A DNA stretch of 17,679 bases from JAQVSV01 sp041667045 (GTDB lineage: Bacteria > Elusimicrobiota > Elusimicrobia > Elusimicrobiales > Elusimicrobiaceae), in the NCBI GenBank assembly GCA_041667045.1, contig JBAYFS010000028.1, positions 1 to 17,679 of the forward strand, written 5' to 3'. The first letter of the stretch is position 1; every line of letters begins with the position of its first letter. The position numbers and the translations under genes are program-made. This document shows, piece after piece, positions 1 through 7,850 of the stretch. Under the pieces are notes generated by a model. That model was not told the origin of the DNA and ran no database searches. It was given only the letters and a program-made list of their open reading frames with translations.

Positions 1-1
1 G

Positions 2-952
2 GGAGTACTGCTTAAAAACCTGGTGGGCGGCAGCCTCATTGACCGCGATTACGGCGACAAGGAATTCCGCGGCGAACTGACCGTAATTCCCTCCACAAAC
101 GGGATAATTCTCATAAACAACACAACCGTGGAAGATTTCCTGCCGGGCGCGCTTTCACCCGCGCGGGCCGGAACCACTGAACCGGAAACGCTCAAGGCTC
201 TGGCGGTAGTGCTGCGCACGAAAATAACCAATGCCATTAAAGTCAGCACCAATCCGCTTTACAATTTCTGCGATTCGCGCGCCTGCCTGGAATATAACGG
301 AATAAACACGGAAGTTACGGATTTCCTGGACGCCGTTGACCAAACACGGGGGGAACTGGTTATACCGGCAAAACCCGGACAGTCCTCCGAATTTTTCCAG
401 GCCTGGGCGAACATAACCGATTACGGAGCGGCGGATTCCGAAAAATTTTCCACCAAACCGCTGAGCCCCGCCCAGATTTTCGAACGACTGACGGACGCGC
501 CGCCCGGCGACCTTTTATGCACGCCCAGCGACCTGACGCAGTGGTCCTCGGTCAAATGGACGCAGCTGCTGGATTCCGAAGACGTTTCGCGCCGGGCCAA
601 GCACCATTACAAAATAGGAACGATCAAAGCCTTTGAGCCGGTGTCCCGGGCGCAATCCGGCCGGATAGAAACGGCGATTTTCCACACCCGCTCCAAAGAC
701 CTGCCGGTCAATTCACCAGAAGGAATCAACGAGCTTTTAGCCGCCGGCACGCTGCGCTCGATGTTTTTCTATGTGATACCAATTTATAACGGCAGTGCGA
801 TTGACACGTATATCGTCCGGGGACTGGGCACGGGCCACGGCAAGGGCATGTGCGTGAAAGGCGCCGAAAAAGCCGCCAAATACGACAAGAACTACCGGGA
901 AATATTAAAACACTATTTCCCCGGCTCGAAACTGACGGACAAGGCGAATTAG
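2..952 (+). CDS. SpoIID/LytB-like protein, 5' end outside window
   Basis: The reading frame is open to the left edge, so the N-terminus is missing; the GTG at 23 is probably internal. The visible part matches the SpoIID/LytB domain, whose members cleave or modify peptidoglycan glycan strands or enhance amidases. Seen: an early RGELTVIPST strand, VEDFLPGAL followed by LKALAVVLRTK (family pattern LKAQAVAARTY), CDSRACLEY (family CDTTHCQVY-like, a metal-site region), AVDQTRGELV, and a C-terminal RGLGTGHGKGMCVKGAEKAA followed by YREILKHYFPG, a typical SpoIID ending. Oddity: aligned without gaps, the position of the catalytic glutamate in SpoIID (family VVxSEMP) is alanine here (ALSPARA), so it may not be a lytic transglycosylase. 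The stop is 3 bases before the next start, suggesting co-transcription with the glycosyltransferases. Family call fairly sure; activity uncertain. Confidence 0.8.
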   Translation, partial: GVLLKNLVGGSLIDRDYGDKEFRGELTVIPSTNGIILINNTTVEDFLPGALSPARAGTTEPETLKALAVVLRTKITNAIKVSTNPLYNFCDSRACLEYNGINTEVTDFLDAVDQTRGELVIPAKPGQSSEFFQAWANITDYGAADSEKFSTKPLSPAQIFERLTDAPPGDLLCTPSDLTQWSSVKWTQLLDSEDVSRRAKHHYKIGTIKAFEPVSRAQSGRIETAIFHTRSKDLPVNSPEGINELLAAGTLRSMFFYVIPIYNGSAIDTYIVRGLGTGHGKGMCVKGAEKAAKYDKNYREILKHYFPGSKLTDKAN

Positions 953-955
953 CCG

Positions 956-2101
956 ATGGCTGAAAAATTAAAAACTTTCCACCTTATCACCAAACTCGAA
1001 CTGGGCGGAGCGCAGGGCAATACCCTGCATACCGTGCGCAATCTGAATAAAGAAAGGTACGGCGCTGTCCTGTTAACAGGAAAAGGCGGCATTTTAGACA
1101 AAGAAGCCGGAAACGCGCTGTTTCTGCGCTTTTTAAAACGCGAAGTAAATCCGCTGTCCGATTTCCTTGCGCTCATCGAACTGTGGCACATTTTCCGCAG
1201 GGAAAAACCAGATATCCTGCACACGCACTCGTCTAAAGCCGGCATTCTGGGCAGACTGGCGGGCAGACTGGCGGGTGTGCCGGTGATAGTGCACACTTTC
1301 CACGGCTTCGGCTTCAACGGCACCCAGCCAAAACTTGTGGAAAAATTTTACCACGCGCTGGAGCGCGCGCTCGCTTCCTGCGCTGATAAGCTGGTATTCG
1401 TTTCCGAAACCAACCGGGAACTGGCGCGGGAATTACATATCGGCTCGCCGGACCAGTATGAACTTATAAGAAGCGGCATTAAACTTTCCGAATATCCCGC
1501 GCGAAACGCGGACGCGGCGGCCCTGCGCGCGGAGCTGGGCCTGCCGGAACGGGGCCCCGTTGTAGTAACGGTAGGCAACCTGAAGCCGCAGAAGAACCCG
1601 CTTGATTTCGTCAGGACCGCGCAGGAAGTTTTAAAGGCGTGTCCCGACGCTGTTTTTCTCTATCTGGGCGACGGGCCGTTGCGCGCGGAAACTGAAAAAC
1701 TGGCGCGCGAACTCGGCGTGGCGGACCGCTGTTTTTTCCCCGGCTGGCGGCGGGATGTCCCGCAGATTATGGCGGTTTCCTCGGTTTTTATACTAACATC
1801 TCTGTGGGAAGGTTTGCCGCGTAGCCTTGTGCAGGCCATAAGAAGCGGACTGCCCTGCTCGGTTTACATAACGGACGGAGTGACCGATATTATTGATAAC
1901 GGACGCAACGGCTTTCTGATCCCGTCGCGCGACACCAAAAGAATGGCGGAAACGGTAATAAGCCTGCTCAAAAACGCTTCGCTCCGGGCTAAAATCGCCG
2001 GAACGGCGGCTAAAACAGATCTCGCCGATTTCGACATTGACGCCATGGTCCGCAGGCAGGAAGAACTGTACGAACGGATTATAAAGGTGAAAGGGAAATG
2101 A
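956..2101 (+). CDS. Glycosyltransferase family 4 (GT-B fold)
   Basis: A 381-residue protein of normal length for GT4 retaining glycosyltransferases, which move a sugar from a nucleotide donor to an envelope or polysaccharide acceptor at the inner membrane face. The N-terminal acceptor domain has LELGGAQ (residues 15-21) and the HTHSSKAGILGRLAGRLAGV stretch with the following HTFHGFGF typical of WcaL/PglA-like enzymes. The C-terminal donor domain has VVVTVGNLKPQKNP, YLGDGPLR and the sugar-nucleotide site W284-E285-G-L-P288. The second acidic residue of the EX7E motif is glutamine (Q293), a small departure from the family. The ATG at 956 follows the previous stop by 3 bases. Its stop overlaps the next start as ATGA, implying translational coupling with the GT2 gene. 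The sugar and acceptor cannot be read from sequence. Confidence 0.9.
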   Translation: MAEKLKTFHLITKLELGGAQGNTLHTVRNLNKERYGAVLLTGKGGILDKEAGNALFLRFLKREVNPLSDFLALIELWHIFRREKPDILHTHSSKAGILGRLAGRLAGVPVIVHTFHGFGFNGTQPKLVEKFYHALERALASCADKLVFVSETNRELARELHIGSPDQYELIRSGIKLSEYPARNADAAALRAELGLPERGPVVVTVGNLKPQKNPLDFVRTAQEVLKACPDAVFLYLGDGPLRAETEKLARELGVADRCFFPGWRRDVPQIMAVSSVFILTSLWEGLPRSLVQAIRSGLPCSVYITDGVTDIIDNGRNGFLIPSRDTKRMAETVISLLKNASLRAKIAGTAAKTDLADFDIDAMVRRQEELYERIIKVKGK

Positions 2102-3054
2102 CTCCAAAACTGAGCATTGTGATACCGGTCCATAACGAAAATGGCAACATTGTTCCGCTGGCGGCGGAAATCGCGCTACTGGCTGAAAAACTGAAAAATC
2201 CGCCCGAAGTTATCTGGGTTGATGACGGCTCGTCCGATTCCTCCTTTTCGGAAATACGGGGAATTTGCGCCAAATACGGCTTTATGAAAGGCCTGCGGCT
2301 GGGCCGCAATTTCGGGCAGACCGCGGCTTTAAGCGCCGGAATCAGTGAAGCTTCCGGGGATGTGATAGCCCTTCTGGATGCGGACCGCCAGAACGATCCC
2401 GCCGATATCGCCGCCATGCTTGCGGCTCTGGACGAAGAAACGGACGTCGTCAGCGGCTGGCGCAAATCCCGCAACGATAATGTGCTCACCCGCACCATAC
2501 CCAGCAGGCTGGCTAACGCGCTTATCTCAAAAATAACCGGAGTCCGCCTGCACGATTACGGTTGCACCCTTAAACTTTACCGCGCGCGCTATCTTAAAGA
2601 ACTGCGGCTTTACGGGGAAATGCACCGGTTCCTGCCCGCGCTGGCGGGTTCGCTCGGCGCGCGCATAAAGGAAATGCCGGTCAACCACCGGGCGCGCACG
2701 CAGGGCAAATCGAAATACGGGCTAGGCAGAACGTTTAAAGTCCTGCTGGATCTGGCCACCGTAAAATTCATGGGCAGATACATCAACAACCCCATTTACC
2801 TCTTTGGCGGAACGGGACTGGCGCTGGGGGGGATTTCCATAGTCCTCGCCGCGGTGACGCTTTACAAAAAATACTGCCTCGGCATTTTCGTGAAGGACCA
2901 GCCGCTTTTCATCGTGGCTATTTTCTTCGCGCTGGTGGGCGTGCAGATGCTGCTGCTGGGCCTGCTGTCGGAAGTGCTGAGCAGGACGTATTACGAAATA
3001 AACGAAAAACACCCCTATTTTATCAGGGAAAGAACCGGAGAAGCCAATGCGTGA
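2098..3054 (+). CDS. Polyprenol-phosphate-type GT2 glycosyltransferase (GtrB/DPM1-like)
   Basis: A 318-residue protein with an N-terminal GT-A domain and two C-terminal membrane segments (about residues 233-255 and 267-290), the layout of GtrB/ArnC/DPM-type enzymes that load a sugar onto undecaprenyl or similar phosphate at the cytoplasmic membrane face. Seen: LSIVIPVHNENGN at the start, VIWVDDGSSDSS, LGRNFGQTAALSAGI, the metal-binding D94-A-D96 in ALLDADRQNDP, VVSGWRKSR, and the interface-helix signature RTQGKSKYGLGRTFKVLLDL just before the first membrane helix. It starts inside the stop of the GT4 gene (ATGA overlap), and its end overlaps the DUF177 gene by 8 bases. Likely role: making a lipid-linked sugar donor for envelope glycan decoration. 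Specificity is unknown. Confidence 0.9.
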   Translation: MTPKLSIVIPVHNENGNIVPLAAEIALLAEKLKNPPEVIWVDDGSSDSSFSEIRGICAKYGFMKGLRLGRNFGQTAALSAGISEASGDVIALLDADRQNDPADIAAMLAALDEETDVVSGWRKSRNDNVLTRTIPSRLANALISKITGVRLHDYGCTLKLYRARYLKELRLYGEMHRFLPALAGSLGARIKEMPVNHRARTQGKSKYGLGRTFKVLLDLATVKFMGRYINNPIYLFGGTGLALGGISIVLAAVTLYKKYCLGIFVKDQPLFIVAIFFALVGVQMLLLGLLSEVLSRTYYEINEKHPYFIRERTGEANA

Positions 3055-3547
3055 CATGACCAATTTCGAACTGCCGGAAAATCTTGTTTTCAGAACGGAA
3101 GACATCCTCGCGCTTAACGGCCTGAAATTCACCGCGCAGGTCAACCCGGCCCTGCTGGACAACGCCTGCGACGGTTTGGGCGAGTTCCAGAATCTCCGAC
3201 TCAAAGCGGACCTCGCGATCGGCAAGGACTCCATCCTGGTCTGGGGCCGCCTTAAATGGACCAGAAAATGCGAATGCGCGAACTGCCTCAAGGAAGTCTC
3301 GGGGAAATATTCCGAAGAATTTGAGGAAACCCTTTCGCGTAATGATGAAATAATTGATATAATGAATATCCTGCGCCAGGTGGTAATGCTGGCCAGCGGG
3401 ATGCGCGTTCTCTGTAAAGAAGAATGCAAGGGGCTATGCCCCGTATGCGGAACTGATTTAAATGAAAGGACCTGCGGCTGCACAATCGAACACCACAGCC
3501 CTTTCGCCGCGCTTAAAAACTATAAAAAGAAGTCAGACAGCAAGTAA
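3047..3547 (+). CDS. DUF177 (YceD-like) protein
   Basis: A 166-residue DUF177 protein. In many bacteria this gene directly precedes rpmF, as here, and the family is linked to 23S rRNA and ribosome biogenesis. Seen: a beta-rich N-terminal half, the first cysteine cluster C-E-C-A-N-C-L, then the hallmark CKGLCPVCGTDLNERTCGC near the C-terminus, which probably binds a metal. The start at 3047 is chosen because GGAG lies about 7 bases upstream, at the end of the preceding gene; an in-frame Met three codons later (3056) is a weaker alternative. It overlaps the GT2 gene by 8 bases and is followed after 12 bases by rpmF, so the three probably share a transcript. Confidence 0.88.
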   Translation: MRDMTNFELPENLVFRTEDILALNGLKFTAQVNPALLDNACDGLGEFQNLRLKADLAIGKDSILVWGRLKWTRKCECANCLKEVSGKYSEEFEETLSRNDEIIDIMNILRQVVMLASGMRVLCKEECKGLCPVCGTDLNERTCGCTIEHHSPFAALKNYKKKSDSK

Positions 3548-3559
3548 AGGAGCACGTTA

Positions 3560-3772
3560 ATGCCTAATCCAAAACGTAGACATACCAGAGCACGAAGAGA
3601 TTCGCGCCGGGCCCAGAACTGGAAACTGGAAGTCGCCTCTATTTCCAAGTGTCCGAACTGCGGCGAGATGAGAAGGCCCCACCAGGTTTGCGCCAAATGC
3701 GGCTACTATAAGGATAAAGTGGTCGTTGCCATTAAGGCGAAAAAAGACGAAGCCGGTAAGGCCGAGTCCTGA
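3560..3772 (+). CDS. rpmF: Ribosomal protein L32
   Basis: A 70-residue 50S subunit protein. It has the L32 N-terminus MPNPKRRHTRARRDSRRAQ, a basic rRNA-binding stretch, then a zinc-ribbon of the CPNC...CAKCGYY type with all four cysteines, so it is a zinc-dependent form. The C-terminal tail is rich in Lys, Glu and Ala. A good Shine-Dalgarno (AAAGGAG, about 3546-3552) precedes the ATG. The position between DUF177 and plsX is one of the most conserved bacterial gene neighbourhoods, which supports the calls on both sides. Confidence 0.97.
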   Translation: MPNPKRRHTRARRDSRRAQNWKLEVASISKCPNCGEMRRPHQVCAKCGYYKDKVVVAIKAKKDEAGKAES

Positions 3773-3795
3773 TCCGGCCAGGCCGCCTCATCAAA

Positions 3796-4824
3796 ATGAG
3801 AATTGTAGCGGTTGATGTTTTGGGCGGTGATTTCGGCGCGGAACCTAATGTTAAAGGTGCCGTGCGCGCTGTGCGGGAGAACCCTGAAATCAGGGTGCTT
3901 CTGGTAGGCGATCAAGAAATTATCCGTTCGCAACTTGCGCAGTACGATCTTGACGGCATAGAAAACAGGCTTGAAACAGTTCACACCTCACAGGTGATTG
4001 AAATGGAGGATGAGCCTGTTTCCGCATGCCGGGAAAAACCGGACTCCGGCATAGTCAAATGCGCGGAATTGGTTAAAGCCGGTTTGGCGGACGCTTTTCT
4101 TTCGGCAGGCAATTCGGGCGCGGTTATGGTGGCCTCGTTTCTGAAGCTGGGCCGGCTGAAAGGAGTGTCTCGTCCCGCCATAGCTACAGCGCTGCCCACC
4201 CTTAAAGGGTATACCATCGTGCTTGACGCGGGCGCGAACGCGGAATGCAAACCGCACCAGTTGGTGGAATTCGCGGTTATGGGCGCGGAATACGCCCGCG
4301 CGGTGCTTAACAAAACAAACCCGACCATCGGAATCATTTCCATGGGCGAGGAAGAAACAAAGGGCAACACGCTGGTCAAAGAAACTATTCCCCTGCTAAA
4401 GAAAAGCGGACTGAATTACGTGGGTCCCATTGAAGGCAGGGATATTCCTTATGGAAAGGTGGACGTCGCGGTGTGCGACGGCTTCACCGGCAATGTGGTG
4501 CTGAAAGTGTGCGAGGGGCTGAGCAAGGCTTTATTCACGCTTTTAAAACAGCAAATGGCGGGAAAACCCGTCGCGGCCATCGGACTGACCATGGCAAAAT
4601 CAGCTTTCAAAAAACTTAAGGCAAAAACGGATCCGGACCATGTCGGAGGCGCGCCTCTGCTGGGCGTTAACGGAAATGTGATAATCGCGCACGGCAGTTC
4701 CAGCGATTTTGCCATCTATAACGCCATCAAAACGGCTGTCGCGCTGGCGGACAACAAAGCCGGCGAAGGCATAACCGCCGCTCTCGCAAAAATTGAACAG
4801 CTGGCGGCGGCGGAACCCAAATGA
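3796..4824 (+). CDS. plsX: Phosphate acyltransferase PlsX
   Basis: A 342-residue protein of normal length for PlsX, the peripheral membrane enzyme that converts acyl-ACP to acyl-phosphate for PlsY in phosphatidic acid synthesis. Seen: N-terminal AVDVLGGDFGAEPNVKGA (family AVDAMGGDxAP), SQVIEMEDEPVSACREKPDS, FLSAGNSGAVMVAS, VLDAGANAECKPHQLVEFA, GEEETKGN, the DVAVCDGFTGNVVLK block and the C-terminal GGAPLLGVNGNVIIAHGSS. All the usual blocks are there. No clear Shine-Dalgarno precedes the ATG; the 23-base gap after rpmF is GC-rich. Its stop overlaps the fabG start (ATGA). No fabH or fabD follows, unlike the common plsX-fabH-fabD-fabG order. Confidence 0.97.
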   Translation: MRIVAVDVLGGDFGAEPNVKGAVRAVRENPEIRVLLVGDQEIIRSQLAQYDLDGIENRLETVHTSQVIEMEDEPVSACREKPDSGIVKCAELVKAGLADAFLSAGNSGAVMVASFLKLGRLKGVSRPAIATALPTLKGYTIVLDAGANAECKPHQLVEFAVMGAEYARAVLNKTNPTIGIISMGEEETKGNTLVKETIPLLKKSGLNYVGPIEGRDIPYGKVDVAVCDGFTGNVVLKVCEGLSKALFTLLKQQMAGKPVAAIGLTMAKSAFKKLKAKTDPDHVGGAPLLGVNGNVIIAHGSSSDFAIYNAIKTAVALADNKAGEGITAALAKIEQLAAAEPK

Positions 4825-5567
4825 AACAGCTTGAAGGCAAAATAGCGGCAATAACAGGCGGCACGCGCGGGATAGGACTCGCGGTGGCGGAACTGTTCGC
4901 GCGGGAAGGCGCGGCTGTCGCCCTCTGCTCGACCTCGGAAGAAAAAGCGAAGGAAACCGCAGCCCGCATCGCCGCACAGTACGGCGTGCAGACGCTGGGC
5001 GTAAAAGCCGACGTGTCTCTTTCCGCGGACTGCGAGAACTTCGAACAGGCGGTTTCTTCGACCCTGGGCGTGGCGGATATCCTGGTGAACAACGCCGGAA
5101 TCGCGCGAGACAATCTCACCCTGCGCATGAAGGAAGAGGACTGGGACGCCGTGATAGACGCCAACCTCAAAGGCGCTTTCCTCATGACAAAAGCTTTTGT
5201 CCGGCCCATGCTCAAAAAGCGCGCCGGACGGATAATCAACATGGCGTCGGTAGTGGGCCAGACCGGCAACGCGGGCCAGCCTAATTATTGCGCGGCAAAA
5301 AGCGGAATAATCGGGCTGACGAAATCGCACGCGCGGGAATTCGCGCCGCGCGGAATATGCGTGAACGCGATAGCGCCCGGTTTCGTAGAAACCGACATGA
5401 CCGCGCAGCTGAGCGCGGAAACACGCGAAAAGGTCCTGGAATCCATTCCGTTAAGAAGGTTCGCCACCGCGCAGGACATCGCGCTGGCGGCGCTGTTTTT
5501 GTCCGGAGAAGGCAGTTCGTATATCACGGGCCAGGTGCTGGGCGTTAACGGCGGAATGTACATATAG
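4821..5567 (+). CDS. fabG: 3-oxoacyl-[ACP] reductase FabG
   Basis: A 248-residue short-chain dehydrogenase/reductase that reduces 3-oxoacyl-ACP with NADPH in fatty acid elongation. Seen: nucleotide-binding TGGTRGIG at residues 12-19, NNAG at 90-93, and the catalytic Ser143-Tyr156-Lys160 set with correct spacing (NMASVVGQ...NYCAAKSG). It also has the FabG-type APGFVETDMT loop and a C-terminal ITGQVLGVNGGMYI, close to the classic FabG ending. Context between plsX and acpP makes FabG much more likely than another SDR. Its start is coupled to plsX by a 4-base overlap. An 88-base AT-rich gap separates it from acpP. Confidence 0.96.
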   Translation: MKQLEGKIAAITGGTRGIGLAVAELFAREGAAVALCSTSEEKAKETAARIAAQYGVQTLGVKADVSLSADCENFEQAVSSTLGVADILVNNAGIARDNLTLRMKEEDWDAVIDANLKGAFLMTKAFVRPMLKKRAGRIINMASVVGQTGNAGQPNYCAAKSGIIGLTKSHAREFAPRGICVNAIAPGFVETDMTAQLSAETREKVLESIPLRRFATAQDIALAALFLSGEGSSYITGQVLGVNGGMYI

Positions 5568-5569
5568 TG

Positions 5570-5599
5570 TTGCGCGAAAGCGCTAAAATATATTATTAT
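5570..5599 (+). promoter_or_regulatory. Possible sigma70-type promoter for acpP
   Basis: In the 88-base fabG-acpP gap, TTGCGC (5570-5575) and TATTAT (5594-5599) are 18 bases apart within a strikingly AT-rich stretch in an otherwise GC-rich region. A small GCGC-GAAA-GCGC hairpin (5572-5583) overlaps the -35 side. acpP often needs higher expression than its neighbours, which fits an extra promoter here. Call made by eye. Confidence 0.4.
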
Positions 5600-5655
5600 A
5601 AATAATAATAAAAGAAGCGGAAGTCTGTTGGAAATATTTTTAGGAGGCTATAATA

Positions 5656-5895
5656 ATGGCAGAGAATATCGCAGAAAGAGTAAAAAACATCATCGTTGAA
5701 CAGCTCGGCGTGGACGCGGCTGAAGTGACGGAAGGCGCGCAGTTCGTGAACGATCTGGGCGCGGACTCGTTGGACACCGTTGAGCTCATTATGGCTCTTG
5801 AAGAGGAATTTGACATCGAAATCCCCGACGATAAAGCCGAAAAAATAAAAACCGTCGGCGAAGCCACCGAATATATCAAGCAGGCGGTCGGCTAA
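5656..5895 (+). CDS. acpP: Acyl carrier protein
   Basis: A 79-residue acidic four-helix protein that carries growing acyl chains on a 4'-phosphopantetheine arm. The attachment serine is S38 in GADSLDTVEL, followed by the standard EEEFDIEIPDDKAEKIKTVG helix II-III region. A strong Shine-Dalgarno (TAGGAGG, 5641-5647) precedes the ATG. It sits between fabG and rnc as in many bacterial genomes, and probably has extra transcription from the AT-rich gap upstream. Confidence 0.98.
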   Translation: MAENIAERVKNIIVEQLGVDAAEVTEGAQFVNDLGADSLDTVELIMALEEEFDIEIPDDKAEKIKTVGEATEYIKQAVG

Positions 5896-5908
5896 GCTTG
5901 CTAGCGGA

Positions 5909-6589
5909 ATGCCGGCACTTGAAGAAATAATCGGGTACGCTTTTAAAAATCCCGACATACTGAAAGAAGCCCTGACACACAGTTCATACGCCTCGGAACA
6001 TAAGCTGTCGGCCTACAATGAAAGGCTGGAATTTCTTGGCGATGCGGTGGCAGGGCTTGTTACAGCGCACTACCTTTATTCCACCGACCAGAGCGGGAAC
6101 GAGGGGAAACTGGCGAAGCTGAAAAGCAAGCTTGTTTCCCGTCGTTTTTTTGCGATCTGGGCGCGGGAAATAAAACTCGGCAACCATCTGCACCTGGGCC
6201 AGGGCGAACTCGCCACCGGCGGCAGGGACCGGGACAGCATTTTATCAAACGCCATGGAAGCCGTGGTAGGCGCGGTTTTTCTTGACGGCGGTTACGCTCA
6301 GGCGGAAAAACTGGTTAAGGAAAGGCTGGCTCTGCAGACGCTGGACGTGCTGGAGGAAGATTACAAGAGCGACCTCCAGGAATCCGTCCAGAAGAAGTAT
6401 AAGATACCGCCTTCCTACGATATCGTTTCAACCGTGGGTCCGGAACACAGCAAAATCTTCACCGTGGAAGTGAAGGTGAAGAACAAGGTGCTGGGCCGCG
6501 GCAAAGGGAAGAACAAAAAACAGGCTGAACAGGACGCGGCTAAAGCCGCGCTTGACAGATTGGGGAACACAGACAGCTCGGACTCATAG
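5909..6589 (+). CDS. rnc: Ribonuclease III
   Basis: A 226-residue double-strand RNA endonuclease that processes rRNA precursors and structured mRNAs. The catalytic domain has the signature NERLEFLGDAV (residues 37-47, with E38, E41 and D45), KLAKLKSKLVSR, and ILSNAMEAVVGAVFLDGG (E117). The position that is Asp114 in E. coli is Asn114 here; I believe Asn occurs at this place in some other family members, so activity is not ruled out. The C-terminal dsRNA-binding domain spans about residues 152-222 (DYKSDLQESVQKKY ... GRGKGKNKKQAEQDAAKAAL). The Shine-Dalgarno is weak. The acpP-rnc order is widely conserved. Confidence 0.96.
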   Translation: MPALEEIIGYAFKNPDILKEALTHSSYASEHKLSAYNERLEFLGDAVAGLVTAHYLYSTDQSGNEGKLAKLKSKLVSRRFFAIWAREIKLGNHLHLGQGELATGGRDRDSILSNAMEAVVGAVFLDGGYAQAEKLVKERLALQTLDVLEEDYKSDLQESVQKKYKIPPSYDIVSTVGPEHSKIFTVEVKVKNKVLGRGKGKNKKQAEQDAAKAALDRLGNTDSSDS

Positions 6590-6605
6590 CTAGCCGTGGG
6601 GGCTC

Positions 6606-7829
6606 ATGGAATATTTTGAAATCACAGAAACAGGCCAGGCCGTAGTGGCTCTGGCGAAAGAAATAGCGGAAATGAAAATCAAACCGGTGCGCGCCAAATA
6701 CGACCGGAGCGGGGAAATGCCCTGGGAAATCGTGGATGAACTGCGCAAAGCCGATTTATACGGGCTGTATTACCCCGAGGAAGCCGGCGGCATGGGCGGC
6801 GGGCTTACGGAACTCGCGCTCGCCGTGGAAGAACTTTCAAAAGCCTGCGGGGGCATAGCTCTGGCTCTGGCCGCAAGCGCGCTGGGCTCGATGCCGATGG
6901 TGCTCTGCGCCACGCCCGAACAACGCCAGCGCTGGCTGGGCGACATAGTGTCAGGCAAAAAACTTTGCGCCTTCGCGCTGACGGAAGCAGAAGCAGGTTC
7001 GGACGCCACCTCGCTAAAAACCACAGCGGTGAAAGACGGCGATTTTTATATCGTCAACGGTTCAAAATGCTTTATTTCAGGCGGAGAAGCGGCTGATATT
7101 TACACCGTTGCCGTTTCCACCAATCCCGCGCGCGGCCCGCGCGGCATCAGCCTGCTGGTAATTGAAAAAGGGACGCCGGGCTTCACCTTCGGCAAGAAGG
7201 AAGACAAACTGGGCATTCGCGCCAATCCCACCTATTCCCTGATTTTTAACAACGTCCGGGTACCGAAAGAAAATCTCATCGGCTCCGAAGGGCGCGGCCT
7301 GCTCATCGTGCAGGAAACGCTGGATTATTCAAGGCCGGGAGTGGCGGCCCAGGCGCTGGGCATAGCGCAGGGCGCCATGGATGAAACCATTCCCTATCTG
7401 CGGACGAGAACGCAGTTCGGGCACCCCGTGTCCTCATTTCAGGCGATACAGCACAAACTGGCCGACCTGTCCGCAAAAATCGCCGCGGGGCGGGCGCTGG
7501 TTTACCAACTGTCGAAAGCCATGGACAAGGAATTCGTGCCGGCTTTCAAAAACGCCGTGCTCAACGGTACTACCGTGCATGACGAGCTCAAAAAACTGAA
7601 TACCCGCCGCTGGACGAAATATTCGTCCATGGCGAAACTGTTCTGCTCAGACACGGCGATGGAAGTCACCAGCGAATGCCTCAATCTCTGCGGAGGCATA
7701 GGCTACATGACGGATTTCCCCGTGGAAAAATTCATGCGGGACGCGAAAATAACGCAGATTTACGAGGGCACCAACCACATTCAGCGCAACGAAATAGCGT
7801 CCGCCCTTATTAAGGAATACGCCGCTTAG
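6606..7829 (+). CDS. Acyl-CoA dehydrogenase
   Basis: A 407-residue FAD enzyme that removes two hydrogens from an acyl-CoA (or works in reverse on enoyl-CoA) and passes electrons to ETF. Seen: YGLYYPEEAGGMGGG, the FAD/substrate loop FALTEAEAGSDATS, KCFISGG, NVRVPKENLIG, RTQFGHPVSSFQAIQHKLAD, and the catalytic base E387 in IYEGTNHIQR at the site used by short- and medium-chain dehydrogenases. It is longer than the usual 380 residues because about 20-25 extra residues (near 306-338) lie just before SMAKLFCSD. It begins 16 bases after rnc and is followed by etfB and etfA, so substrate enzyme and electron carrier are made together. Chain length and direction cannot be told. Confidence 0.94.
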   Translation: MEYFEITETGQAVVALAKEIAEMKIKPVRAKYDRSGEMPWEIVDELRKADLYGLYYPEEAGGMGGGLTELALAVEELSKACGGIALALAASALGSMPMVLCATPEQRQRWLGDIVSGKKLCAFALTEAEAGSDATSLKTTAVKDGDFYIVNGSKCFISGGEAADIYTVAVSTNPARGPRGISLLVIEKGTPGFTFGKKEDKLGIRANPTYSLIFNNVRVPKENLIGSEGRGLLIVQETLDYSRPGVAAQALGIAQGAMDETIPYLRTRTQFGHPVSSFQAIQHKLADLSAKIAAGRALVYQLSKAMDKEFVPAFKNAVLNGTTVHDELKKLNTRRWTKYSSMAKLFCSDTAMEVTSECLNLCGGIGYMTDFPVEKFMRDAKITQIYEGTNHIQRNEIASALIKEYAA

Positions 7830-7850
7830 GCGTTTTAGAGGAAAAATAAT

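Noticed and set aside
1250..1273. Exact 12-base tandem duplication in the GT4 gene
   Set aside because: It encodes GRLA-GRLA, a stretch that is naturally repetitive in this family (LGRLAARLAG), so it needs no special explanation.
5572..5583. GCGC-GAAA-GCGC mini-hairpin after fabG as a terminator
   Set aside because: Only four base pairs and no T-run after it; acpP follows on the same strand.
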